DNA of 64,000 nt from Ketobacter sp964016105. GTDB taxonomy: Bacteria > Pseudomonadota > Gammaproteobacteria > Pseudomonadales > Ketobacteraceae. The notes under the pieces are model-generated. The model saw nothing but the letters and a program-made list of their open reading frames with translations. It made no database searches and had not been told where the DNA came from. Below, piece by piece: positions 45,883 to 53,831 of this stretch. Where the stretch lies: positions 186,001 to 250,000 of the forward strand of contig CAXHEX010000006.1 of assembly GCA_964016105.1 (NCBI GenBank). The letters run 5' to 3'. How positions within the stretch are numbered: position 1 is the first letter of the stretch; every line of letters starts with the position of its first letter. A program made the position numbers and the translations under genes.

Positions 45883-46842
45883 ATGGACACATCTTTGGAT
45901 AAGCCAAAAAATCCGCCCCTGGCGGGGGTGTACGTAAAGGGCATTGCCATGGGGGCAGCGGATATCGTTCCCGGCGTATCGGGCGGCACTATCGCTTTCA
46001 TCACCGGCATTTATCAGCAACTAATCGACAGCATCGGTTCCATGGGGCCCAAGTCTGTTTCCATACTGGTTAAAGAGGGGCCAGTAGCAGCCTGGAACTC
46101 GTTCAATGGGACATTTCTTGCGGTTCTAATGGCGGGCATATTCACCAGTGTTTTCACCCTGTCTAAGCTAATTGCTCACCTTCTGGCCACTCAGCCCCAG
46201 TTATTGTGGTCGTTTTTTTTCGGGTTGATTCTGGTTTCAGCTTGGCATATTGGCCGTCAAATTGGAGACTGGAGTGTGTCAACGGTGATGAGTTTAGTGC
46301 TTGGGGTCGCTGTAGCTTATGGAATCACCATGGTTTCCCCGTCTGAGATTCCTCTGAGTCCGGTTACCCTGTTCATGGCCGGTGCAGTGGCCATTTGCGC
46401 CATGGTGTTACCGGGTATTTCAGGTAGCTTTATATTATTGCTGATGGGTATGTACTCCCATGTTATTCATGCGGTAAAAAATTTGGAATTGGTTAACCTG
46501 GCCGTGTTTGCGCTGGGTTGCGGACTGGGAATACTCGGTTTCACTCGTCTGCTGTCTTGGCTGTTGCACCGTTATTTGAGTTTGACCCTGGCGTTACTGA
46601 CCGGATTCATGCTGGGTTCTCTAAATAAAATATGGCCTTGGAAGCAAACGCTTACCACCCGTGTTAACTCCCACGGAGAGACGGTTCCGGTACATCAGGT
46701 TAACGTATCACCGGAGCAGTTTTTGGCGCTGACTGGGCAGGATCCTCAGTTGGGATTCAGCATAGTATTGATGCTTTCCGCCATATTTTTGGTGCTATGC
46801 ATGGAATGGGTATCTGCTCGCAAGGCGGCGAACGGATCTTGA
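45883..46842 (+). CDS. DUF368 membrane protein
   Basis: The 319-aa integral membrane protein has about eight hydrophobic segments. Its N-terminal KGIAMGAADIVPGVSGGTIAFITGIYQQLI is the DUF368 signature, and an internal second copy of the motif appears as MVLPGISGSFILLLMGMY. The DUF368 family has been linked to undecaprenyl-phosphate translocation across the membrane (PopT-type); I infer the same possible role. It sits 24 bp after pcm. Confidence 0.85.
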   Translation: MDTSLDKPKNPPLAGVYVKGIAMGAADIVPGVSGGTIAFITGIYQQLIDSIGSMGPKSVSILVKEGPVAAWNSFNGTFLAVLMAGIFTSVFTLSKLIAHLLATQPQLLWSFFFGLILVSAWHIGRQIGDWSVSTVMSLVLGVAVAYGITMVSPSEIPLSPVTLFMAGAVAICAMVLPGISGSFILLLMGMYSHVIHAVKNLELVNLAVFALGCGLGILGFTRLLSWLLHRYLSLTLALLTGFMLGSLNKIWPWKQTLTTRVNSHGETVPVHQVNVSPEQFLALTGQDPQLGFSIVLMLSAIFLVLCMEWVSARKAANGS

Positions 46843-46910
46843 TTAGGTTAAATAATAGCCAGTTTGTGAGGTTTTTCTTTAAAACTGGTTAGACTTTCTC
46901 GTAATAAGCC

Positions 46911-47008
46911 TAAGGAGGTTATGAGTTTTGATTCTAAATTCAATTAGGCGAAGTTATGATCTGAATTGTCTGTTTTTTGCGGAGTTGGTCGGTGTCACGA
47001 TCGGCTAA
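46911..47008 (+). promoter_or_regulatory. Strong ribosome site and possible leader ORF before nlpD
   Basis: AGGAGG (46913-46918) is a perfect ribosome site lying about 75 bp before nlpD with no gene attached. ATG 46921 follows too closely (2 bp) and makes only 8 codons. TTG 46928 has 9-bp spacing and opens a 26-codon frame that ends at 47008, overlapping the nlpD start at 46992. It may be a leader peptide coupling translation to nlpD. It is a candidate only. Confidence 0.3.
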
Positions 47009-47774
47009 GGCCGTTAGAAAGCGGGCCTTGTTGCTGTTACTGGTTTCATTGGTGGTTGGCTGCGGTCCTTCCCGTTATGAGCCTATTCGCAACGTCTACC
47101 GCTCTCCAGCCCCCGTCACTCAAGGCTCTCATCGAGTTAAAGCCGGTGAAACACTGTATTCCATAGCCTGGCGCTATAATCGTAACCATCTCGAATTGGC
47201 TAAATCCAATGGCATTTCCGCCCCTTACGCTATCTACCCCGGTCAGCTAATTGATCTCAGTAAAACCACAGTTAATTCGACAAAAGTGAACAAATCTGGG
47301 AATAGCGTACCTGTTAGAAACCAATCAAGTCGTTATAAAAAACCGCCTAGCCATGCAAAACCGGTCCAAGAAAAAGTTGCAAATCAAAGACATAAAAAGG
47401 TAGATATGTCTTGGAGTTGGCCGGCGAAGGGTTCGGTTATTGAGCGTTACTCTCTCACGGGGAGCATCAATAAGGGAATCGACCTTTCGGGTCGGCTGGG
47501 TGAACCGGTCTATGCGGCGGCAGATGGTGAAGTGGTCTATAGCGGGGCAGGGATTGTCGGCTATCGTAACTTGATCATCATTAAGCACAACGAGGTGTAC
47601 CTCAGTGCTTATGCTCACAATAGTAAATTATTGGTGCGAGAAGGGCAGAGAGCTAAAGCTGGGCAGAAGATTGCCGAAATAGGTTCTACGGGGGCAAGCA
47701 GAGACAAGCTTCATTTTGAAATTCGTCGAAGCGGAAAACCCGTTAACCCTTTGCAATATTTGCCCAAGCGTTGA
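46992..47774 (+). CDS. nlpD: NlpD lipoprotein, LysM and degenerate M23 domain
   Basis: NlpD activates the amidase AmiC during cell division. GTG 46992 with GGAG 7 bp upstream gives 260 aa with a lipoprotein signal (lipobox VVGC). It has LysM (HRVKAGETLYSIAWRYNRNHLELAKSNG, about residues 45-90), a basic linker, and a peptidase-M23-like domain (about 145-260). The zinc-binding His of the active enzymes is replaced (NKGIDLSG), so it should be catalytically dead, as NlpD is. It lies 100 bp before rpoS, and rpoS promoters normally lie within nlpD. Confidence 0.93.
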   Translation: MSRSAKAVRKRALLLLLVSLVVGCGPSRYEPIRNVYRSPAPVTQGSHRVKAGETLYSIAWRYNRNHLELAKSNGISAPYAIYPGQLIDLSKTTVNSTKVNKSGNSVPVRNQSSRYKKPPSHAKPVQEKVANQRHKKVDMSWSWPAKGSVIERYSLTGSINKGIDLSGRLGEPVYAAADGEVVYSGAGIVGYRNLIIIKHNEVYLSAYAHNSKLLVREGQRAKAGQKIAEIGSTGASRDKLHFEIRRSGKPVNPLQYLPKR

Positions 47775-47874
47775 GTGGGACAACCGGGTCAAATTTGCGG
47801 ATTACTTTTTAATCTAAATTGTAGGGCCACGAATTCAGTGGTCATGACAGAATAACAGCGCGGGAAGAATAGCC

Positions 47875-48870
47875 ATGATCCAAGCAGAAACGGAACAAGA
47901 CGAAAATGTAGAAGCCATTGAAGACAGCGAATTAGAAGATGCATTTGAGGAACGTGCCGCCGAGCTGAGGGACAAGCGCAACGGTGTGGAAGACAGTGAT
48001 GACGATTCCTTTGTGGCTCAGCCGGGAATGCAAAAGACCCTGGATGCCACTCAGCTTTATCTGAATGAGATTGGCTTTTCGCCACTATTAACGCCAGAAG
48101 AAGAAGTTTATTACGCTCGTCGCGCGCTACGGGGTCACGAGGATGCCCGCAAGCGTATGATTGAGAGTAACCTGCGTCTGGTGGTGAAAATAGCTCGGCG
48201 CTATGTAAATCGCGGCCTTTCATTGCTGGACCTTATTGAGGAAGGCAATTTAGGTTTGATTAGAGCGGTTGAGAAGTTCGACCCAGAGCGTGGCTTTCGG
48301 TTTTCCACCTATGCCACATGGTGGATAAGGCAGACCATCGAGCGGGCAATCATGAACCAAACCCGTACAATCCGTTTGCCCATTCACGTGGTTAAAGAGC
48401 TTAATATTTATCTGAGAGCGGCACGTGAATTGACCCAGAAGTTGGATCATGAGCCCAGCCCAGAAGAAATTGCCGATTTGCTTGATAAGCCCTTAGACGA
48501 TGTGAAGCGTATGCTGGGCCTAAATGAGCGTGTTTCTTCAGTGGATACGCCTATGGCCCACGACTCGGACAAATCACTGTTGGATACCATAGCGGACACT
48601 AAGGTGTCTGATCCTGCCGAACTGCTCCAGGATGCCGACTTGCGCCACAGCATCGATTACTGGCTGGATCAATTGCCTAACAAACAAAGGGAAGTGATTG
48701 CCCGCAGGTTTGGTCTCCGTGGTTATGAAATGAGCACATTGGAAGAAGTGGGGCTCGAGATCGGTTTAACCCGGGAACGGGTTCGACAAATCCAGGTGGA
48801 GGCGCTGAAGAGATTGCGTGATCTGCTGGAAAAGCAGGGTTTAACCGGAGAATCCATATTCGGTGGTTAA
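47875..48870 (+). CDS. rpoS: RNA polymerase sigma factor RpoS (sigma-38)
   Basis: RpoS directs stationary-phase and general stress transcription. The 331-aa product has an acidic N-terminus (about 1-55), region 1.2 (DATQLYLNEIGFSPLLTPEEEV), region 2 (NLRLVVKIARRYVNRGLSLLDLIEEGNLGLIRAVEKF, FSTYATWWIRQTIERAI), region 3 and region 4 with the helix-turn-helix LEEVGLEIGLTRERVRQIQVEAL. Position after nlpD is the family norm. Confidence 0.97.
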   Translation: MIQAETEQDENVEAIEDSELEDAFEERAAELRDKRNGVEDSDDDSFVAQPGMQKTLDATQLYLNEIGFSPLLTPEEEVYYARRALRGHEDARKRMIESNLRLVVKIARRYVNRGLSLLDLIEEGNLGLIRAVEKFDPERGFRFSTYATWWIRQTIERAIMNQTRTIRLPIHVVKELNIYLRAARELTQKLDHEPSPEEIADLLDKPLDDVKRMLGLNERVSSVDTPMAHDSDKSLLDTIADTKVSDPAELLQDADLRHSIDYWLDQLPNKQREVIARRFGLRGYEMSTLEEVGLEIGLTRERVRQIQVEALKRLRDLLEKQGLTGESIFGG

Positions 48871-48892
48871 ACAATATACTGCTCAAAAATGA

Positions 48893-48920
48893 AACGCGCC
48901 TCCGGGCGCGTTTTTTGTTT
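48893..48920 (+). terminator. Intrinsic terminator of rpoS
   Basis: The stem ACGCGCC / GGGCGCGT with loop TCC is followed by TTTTTTGTTT, 22 bp after the rpoS stop. Confidence 0.85.
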
Positions 48921-48942
48921 GTGGGATAAAAATTCAATGCAG

Positions 48943-48960
48943 CGTGCGATATTTCTTACA
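48943..48960 (+). promoter_or_regulatory. Candidate GacA box of the first RsmZ-like sRNA
   Basis: CGTGCG-ATATTT-CTTACA keeps the 6-6-6 layout of the GacA upstream activating sequence (TGTAAG-N6-CTTACA), with the right half identical. It is about 170 bp before the predicted start of the first GGA-rich RNA, a distance like that known for rsmZ. It is nearly the same as the second box at 49579. Confidence 0.55.
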
Positions 48961-49119
48961 GATGGTGTGAGAGTTAATCACTTGGTGTCCAAGGTCAATG
49001 GCGTATGTTTTGAATAACTCTTTGATAATTATGCGTAATATTTTGAAAGCGAAAAAACCAGAATAATTCCATCTGTTTCGAGGTCTTGCTGTTTTATCTA
49101 ATATTTATAAAATTTGACC

Positions 49120-49420
49120 AACTTTAGCAGATTAATTGCTGCTGAGATTCTGCTGGACAAGGACGCTGGCGGGCAAGGAAGCTCCAGGGACACGACTTAC
49201 TAGGATGGTAGGTACTACGGCAAGGACGCACAAACAGGAAGTGAGCTGACCAAGGACTGAGTATGCTGACCAAGGACTGGTTAGTGCCTGGTACGGAAAC
49301 CAGGGTGAAATCACAGTTAGCAAGATGCTCGAGGGATTCGGGCGATGGATAAAATGCGCCAGGGACGGTGCTCAAGGAAGGAAAAAGCGAGGTGGGCGGG
49401 ATCTTCCCCGCCCTTCTTTG
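49120..49420 (+). ncRNA. CsrB/RsmZ-type regulatory sRNA, copy 1
   Basis: A non-coding RNA of about 300 nt with 15 GGA motifs from 49155 to 49382 (AAGGAC, AGGGA, CAGGA), the mark of RNAs that titrate CsrA/RsmA. One GGA lies in a hairpin loop: CCTGGT (49287-49292), loop ACGGAA, ACCAGG (49299-49304). A 15-base unit, GCTGACCAAGGACTG, is repeated at 49245 and 49265. The end is a terminator, GGGCGGG/CCCGCCC (49394-49413), then a T-rich run. The start near 49120 is estimated from a TTGCTG-16-TAAAAT promoter (49086-49113). Its place after rpoS is where Pseudomonas has rsmZ. Size and GGA number are more like CsrB. Confidence 0.8.
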
Positions 49421-49453
49421 TTGGCTGGCCAACTAGAATTCCTATGGTTCTAT

Positions 49454-49479
49454 TTATAGCACCTGATTATAGCACCTGA
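49454..49479 (+). repeat. Tandem 13-bp repeat
   Basis: TTATAGCACCTGA occurs twice head to tail (49454-49466 and 49467-49479) between the two sRNA genes. It is exact; no role is evident. Confidence 0.6.
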
Positions 49480-49578
49480 TCCGGTTTTATTGATCTCCAC
49501 TTTTGTAACGCCTTGTATTGAAATTGCGTCCTGATTGTAATCTGGATTCGTAGGCTTTGGGATATTGGCTCTTTTGCA

Positions 49579-49596
49579 TGTGCGATATGTCTCACG
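49579..49596 (+). promoter_or_regulatory. Candidate GacA box of the second RsmZ-like sRNA
   Basis: TGTGCG-ATATGT-CTCACG follows the GacA-box layout and shares the core GTGCGATAT with the first box. A good -10 TATAAT is at 49711 with a poor -35, as expected of an activator-dependent promoter; the box is centred about 135 bp before the implied start. Confidence 0.55.
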
Positions 49597-49722
49597 TTGC
49601 TGTAGGAATAAACAGCCCTAAATTTTGGGAAAAAAAAGCCCTGGTACGTAAGTTCAGCTCTAACGCATCGAAATATATAGCTTATTATTTTTGTGTTCTA
49701 CAATCGGGTTTATAATGCTCCC

Positions 49723-49887
49723 CCGAATTTGCGCTATTAATTTCCTTGGATATCGTATTATTAGTTCAAGGCAGGACGTCGTGTATGGAATGGTTAAGGA
49801 TAACCATCAAGGAAGACGAGCAGGATGCTCTGGGTAAGGAAATCCAAAAAGCGAGGTGGGGCGGTGTAAAAACCGCCCTTCTTTTTT
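49723..49887 (+). ncRNA. rsmZ: RsmZ-type regulatory sRNA, copy 2
   Basis: A non-coding RNA of about 165 nt next to fdxA, the exact place of rsmZ in Pseudomonas. It has seven GGA motifs. Two are presented in perfect hairpin loops, the favoured CsrA target: TGGTTA-AGGA-TAACCA (49791-49806) and GAGCA-GGA-TGCTC (49818-49830). The 3' end repeats AAAAAGCGAGGTGGG, found also in copy 1, and closes with the terminator GGGCGGT/ACCGCCC plus T-run (49859-49887). The start is estimated from the TATAAT at 49711. It should sequester RsmA/CsrA. Confidence 0.82.
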
Positions 49888-49896
49888 GCGTTTTAA

Positions 49897-50220
49897 TTAG
49901 CGCTCAAGCTTGTCCAGCTTGCCTTCTACACCATCCCATTCTTCTGCATCGGGTAATGGGTCTTTCTTCTCAGTGATGTTGGGCCATACTTCCGCCAACT
50001 CGGCATTGAGGTCTGTAAACGCCTGTTGATCTTCAGGGACTTCGTCTTCCGAATAAATCGCGTTTGCAGGGCATTCTGGCTCGCAGAGGGCACAATCAAT
50101 ACACTCGTCAGGGTGAATGACCAGGAAATTGGGACCTTCATAGAAGCAGTCTACGGGGCAAACTTCTACACAGTCGGTGTATTTGCACTTAATGCAGTTA
50201 TCGGTAACAACAAAAGTCAT
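49897..50220 (-). CDS. fdxA: Seven-iron ferredoxin FdxA
   Basis: FdxA is a small electron carrier with one 3Fe-4S and one 4Fe-4S cluster. The 107-aa product has CIKCKYTDCVEVCPVDCFYE and CIDCALCEPECP, the cysteine pattern of the Azotobacter FdI type, and a long acidic C-terminal half. It is convergent with the second sRNA (stop 9 bp from the sRNA terminator). It lies between rpoS and mutS, as in Pseudomonas. Confidence 0.95.
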   Translation of the reverse strand: MTFVVTDNCIKCKYTDCVEVCPVDCFYEGPNFLVIHPDECIDCALCEPECPANAIYSEDEVPEDQQAFTDLNAELAEVWPNITEKKDPLPDAEEWDGVEGKLDKLER

Positions 50221-50356
50221 GTACTTTTACTCTCTACAAAATTAGCCGCCGGGCAGTCTAATGCCTTCGGTGTTCTCAGGCAAGGGCCATTGGGGAATTG
50301 CTCTACATCCCGTCGCAAGTTAGCCGCTCTATGGCTGATTTTAGCCATTTGCCTTA

Positions 50357-52942
50357 TCAGGATTTCTCGGTCATTTCCTTTAGTTTGTACAGAAGATCCA
50401 GTGCCTGGCGGGCGTTGATACAATCAGGATCCAGTTTACTGATCATTTCCACGGCCGGATGGGGCGGGGAAGGTTCCACAAACAGGTCCGATTGCAAGGG
50501 TTGATTCGCGCTTTCAAGTACCTGATTGTTCAGGTCCTGCTTTTCTAATTGATTGAGTTTACGCTTGGCGCTATTCACTACGGAGCTGGGCACCCCTGCC
50601 AGTTTGGCCACCTGCAGTCCGTAGCTTTGGTTGGCGGGTCCTTCCATCACCTTATGGAGAAACAGGATATTATCTCCCTGCTCTTTGGCGGAGAGGTGGA
50701 CATTGGCCACATTGGGCACTTGATCCGGTAGCTGGGTAAGCTCGAAGTAATGGGTTGCGAACAGGGTCAGCGCCTGAATTTTCACAGCCAGATGATTGGC
50801 GCAGGCCCAAGCCAGGGAAAGACCGTCAAAGGTGCTGGTGCCACGGCCAATTTCGTCCATTAGCACCAGGCTGCGGCGGCTGGCGTTATGCAAAATATTC
50901 GCAGTCTCGGTCATTTCCACCATAAAGGTGGAGCGACCACTGGCTAAATCATCTGATGAGCCAATGCGGGTAAAGATGCGATCCAGGGTGCCAATGCGGG
51001 CACTGGTGGCGGGTACAAAACTGCCAATGTGAGCGAGCACAGCAATCAGGGCAACCTGGCGCATATAGGTGGACTTACCCCCCATGTTGGGACCGGTTAT
51101 CACCAGCATGCGGCGGTGGTTGTCCAGTTTCAGGTCATTGGCGATGAAGGCATGCTCCAGCACCTGCTCCACCACCGGGTGTCGACCTGCCTCGATATGA
51201 ATGCCGGTTTCATTCTGCAGGGTGGGGCGAGACAGGGCCAAGCTGTCGGCTCTCTCCGCCAGACAGGTGAGCACGTCCAGTTCCGCCACCCCATTAAAAC
51301 TAGCCTGAAGCTCGAACAGTGACTCAGATAACGTATCCAGCAATTGATCAAACAGCGCTTTTTCCCGGGATAAGGCGCGACTCTTGGCACTGAGGGCTTT
51401 GTCTTCAAAGGTTTTGAGTTCAGGGGTGATATAACGTTCGGCGTTTTTCAGGGTTTGCCGCCGTATATAGGCAGCAGGGGCCTGATCCGACTGAGCTTTG
51501 CTGATTTCGATGTAGTAGCCATGAACGCGGTTGTAACCCACTTTGAGGGTGCTGATACCGGTGGTTTCCCGCTCCCTTTGTTCTAGGTCCAGCAGAAACT
51601 GTCCGGCGTTTTCACTGATACTGCGCAGCTCATCCAGTTCTTCGTCAAAGCCTTCGGCAATAACCCCACCATCGCGGATAAGCACCGGAGGGGTTTCAAT
51701 AATGGCCTTGGTTAGCAGCTGCGCCAGTTCAGGAAAAGTACCGATGGCTTTGCCCAGATTATGAATAACGTAGGCGTCCAATGCCTGTAAGGCTTGTTCT
51801 AACGCAGGCAGAGCTACCAGGGCATCTCTCAAGCGCGATAAATCCCTTGGTCGTGCTGATTTCAGCGCCACCCGGGCAAGAATGCGTTCAATATCGCCAA
51901 TTTGCTTAAGTACGCTCTGTACTGGCTCATATTGGTAATTTTCCAATAATGCCGCGATGCAATCTTGCCGCGTGTTTAGCTCGTTGCGGTCGCAAATGGG
52001 TCGATGTAACCAGCGCCTCAACATGCGTCCGCCCATGGCGGTTTTGGTTTTGTCCATTACCCAGGCCAGGGTGTACTTGTCACTGCCGTGGATATTTTCT
52101 GTGAGCTCAAGGTTGCGGCGGGTGGCGGCGTCCAGTACCACGCAGTCGTTTTGGGTTTCCACAGCAATAGCGCGAATATGGGGGAGGGCGGCGCGCTGGG
52201 TTTCTTTGGCATACTGTAACAGGCAACCGGCGGCGGCTACGGCTAGGTCCATGTCTTCGCAGCCAAACCCTGCCAAGTCTTGGGTGTTAAATTGCTGCAC
52301 CAGTGCTCTGCGAGCGGATTCGTGGTCAAAGTCCCAGCTGGGGCGGCTGCGTATGCCCCGTCTTCCCTGAACCTGTTTTAAACCGTGGCTTTCTTCTGCC
52401 ACCAGAATTTCTGCCGGGTTGAGACGTCCCATCTCAGCCTGTAGAGCGCTGTCGCCAGACACTTCTGATACAAAAAAGCGGCCACTGGCAATATCCAGGT
52501 GAGCGATTCCGTAGCGGTCCTGTTGTTGGGCAATGGCACACAGCAGATTATCCTGATGTTCATCCAGTAACGCTTCGTCGCTGACCGTGCCAGGGGTTAC
52601 CACCCGGGTCACTTTTCTTTCTACCGGCCCCTTACTGGCTGCGGGGTCGCCAATCTGTTCGGCCACCGCCACGGATTCCCCCAGCTTTACCAGCCTGGCC
52701 AGGTAGTTTTCGGCCGCATGGTAGGGTACCCCCGCCATGGGAATCGGCTTGCCCGCAGATTGACCCCGTTTGGTCAGGGTGATGTCCAGCAGATCCGCTG
52801 CCTTTTGAGCATCATCAAAAAACAGTTCATAAAAATCCCCCATGCGGTAGAACACCAATTCATTGGGGTGATCGGCTTTGATGCGCAGGTATTGCTGCAT
52901 CATGGGGGTATGATTTTGTTCTTTTATAACGTCTTGATTCAT
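50357..52942 (-). CDS. mutS: DNA mismatch repair protein MutS
   Basis: MutS recognises mismatches and recruits MutL. The 861-aa product has the N-terminal mismatch-binding FYRMGDFYELFFDDA (Phe-X-Glu), the lever and clamp domains, the ATPase Walker A GPNMGGKSTYMRQ, Walker B LVLMDEIGRGTSTFDG and a C-terminal helix-turn-helix with SYGLQVAKLAGVP. It is divergent from the island that follows. Confidence 0.97.
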   Translation of the reverse strand: MNQDVIKEQNHTPMMQQYLRIKADHPNELVFYRMGDFYELFFDDAQKAADLLDITLTKRGQSAGKPIPMAGVPYHAAENYLARLVKLGESVAVAEQIGDPAASKGPVERKVTRVVTPGTVSDEALLDEHQDNLLCAIAQQQDRYGIAHLDIASGRFFVSEVSGDSALQAEMGRLNPAEILVAEESHGLKQVQGRRGIRSRPSWDFDHESARRALVQQFNTQDLAGFGCEDMDLAVAAAGCLLQYAKETQRAALPHIRAIAVETQNDCVVLDAATRRNLELTENIHGSDKYTLAWVMDKTKTAMGGRMLRRWLHRPICDRNELNTRQDCIAALLENYQYEPVQSVLKQIGDIERILARVALKSARPRDLSRLRDALVALPALEQALQALDAYVIHNLGKAIGTFPELAQLLTKAIIETPPVLIRDGGVIAEGFDEELDELRSISENAGQFLLDLEQRERETTGISTLKVGYNRVHGYYIEISKAQSDQAPAAYIRRQTLKNAERYITPELKTFEDKALSAKSRALSREKALFDQLLDTLSESLFELQASFNGVAELDVLTCLAERADSLALSRPTLQNETGIHIEAGRHPVVEQVLEHAFIANDLKLDNHRRMLVITGPNMGGKSTYMRQVALIAVLAHIGSFVPATSARIGTLDRIFTRIGSSDDLASGRSTFMVEMTETANILHNASRRSLVLMDEIGRGTSTFDGLSLAWACANHLAVKIQALTLFATHYFELTQLPDQVPNVANVHLSAKEQGDNILFLHKVMEGPANQSYGLQVAKLAGVPSSVVNSAKRKLNQLEKQDLNNQVLESANQPLQSDLFVEPSPPHPAVEMISKLDPDCINARQALDLLYKLKEMTEKS

Positions 52943-53064
52943 GCGCAGTTTTTAGTCAGGCGGGCTGGTCGGGATAAAGTCGTATTCTACAGGAAGAGTT
53001 CATTGATGCCCAAGCAGGGATTCAATTATGAAAGGTCAAATTTGGAACATAATCTATCTGTACA

Positions 53065-53117
53065 TGGTCTTAAGCATAGCTTGTATGACGGTGTCATACA
53101 AGCTATGCTTAAGACCA
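53065..53117. repeat. Perfect long palindrome upstream of the toxin-antitoxin genes
   Basis: Two 25-bp arms (53065-53089 and 53093-53117) are perfect inverted copies around a 3-base centre (GGT). The outer end reads TGGTCTTAAGCATAGC and the inner part CTTGTATGAC. It is 26 bp before the antitoxin start and 122 bp from mutS. No T-run follows on either strand, so it is not an intrinsic terminator. It may be the antitoxin operator, a cruciform, or the trace of a mobile element. Confidence 0.75.
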
Positions 53118-53143
53118 CTTCAAAGCGCAACCTGAGCTGAATT

Positions 53144-53407
53144 ATGAGAATTAATGCAAGGCTCGATGAGGAGCATAGTCGAAAGCTAGAGCACCTCAAA
53201 GATGTCCACAACAAGAGCGTCTCTGACATTCTAAAGCAGGCTATTGATTTGCTATACGAGCAGAATACTTCTGTGCCCAAAAGGCAATTGTCAAGGTTGC
53301 TGGATAGTGAGTTTATTGGCGTTGCAGAAGGGCCGGAAAGTCTGGCCAGTGATTACAAGCAAGAACTTAGGTCTGGCTTGGAAAAAAAATATGATTCTCG
53401 CGGATAG
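53144..53407 (+). CDS. Ribbon-helix-helix antitoxin (VapB/CopG-like)
   Basis: The 87-aa product has an N-terminal MRINARLDEEHSRKLEHLKDVHNKSVSDILKQAIDLLYEQ that fits the ribbon-helix-helix DNA-binding fold (strand, then two helices), and a C-terminal tail that would block the toxin. It overlaps the PIN gene by 17 bp, the usual coupled layout. Antitoxins of this type bind palindromes in their own promoter; the palindrome at 53065 is the obvious candidate. Confidence 0.75.
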   Translation: MRINARLDEEHSRKLEHLKDVHNKSVSDILKQAIDLLYEQNTSVPKRQLSRLLDSEFIGVAEGPESLASDYKQELRSGLEKKYDSRG

Positions 53408-53810
53408 CGGTTACTGGTTAGCTTTGGCTAATAGAAGGGACCGATGGCACCTACGAGCAGTGGAGGTTACCGGCCAGTTAAATGATCGTTTAATAGTGAC
53501 TTGGCCGGTGCTAACGGAAACTTGTCATTTGTTATTGTCCCAGTTGGGCACCCGTGCTCAGACACTATTCTTAGAGCAAGTGAGTCAGTGCTCGGATATC
53601 TTTTCCCTGCATTCTGGGCACATTGCAAAGCTACAGCTACTTATGAATCAATACGCAGACTTGCCCATGGATCTCGCGGATGCTTCTCTGGTGTTGGCAG
53701 CAGAGGAGATGGGTAGTGGCGACATCTTGTCCACAGACCAAAGAGATTTTCATACTTACCGTTGGAAAAACCGAAAGCCTTTTAGAAACCTTTTAATTGT
53801 AGAGGACTAA
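53391..53810 (+). CDS. PIN-domain ribonuclease toxin (VapC-like)
   Basis: The 139-aa protein from ATG 53391 carries the PIN acidic set: D5 (ILADSGYWLALANRRDRWH), E43 (LTETCH), D94/D97 (PMDLADASL) and D116 (STDQRDF). PIN toxins cleave RNA, often tRNA. It overlaps the antitoxin gene and forms a pair with it. A longer frame reaches back to 53244 but reads through the antitoxin gene and is not credible. Confidence 0.82.
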   Translation: MILADSGYWLALANRRDRWHLRAVEVTGQLNDRLIVTWPVLTETCHLLLSQLGTRAQTLFLEQVSQCSDIFSLHSGHIAKLQLLMNQYADLPMDLADASLVLAAEEMGSGDILSTDQRDFHTYRWKNRKPFRNLLIVED

Positions 53811-53831
53811 AATTTCGGTTCCATACATACC

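Noticed and set aside
49124..49432. A 102-codon minus-strand frame over the first sRNA
   Set aside because: It overlaps the GGA-rich RNA and its terminator, has no ribosome site and no family likeness; the pattern of GGA motifs and hairpins explains the sequence better.
53244..53390. N-terminal extension of the PIN toxin frame
   Set aside because: It reads the antitoxin gene in another frame; PIN domains start at about ATG 53391.
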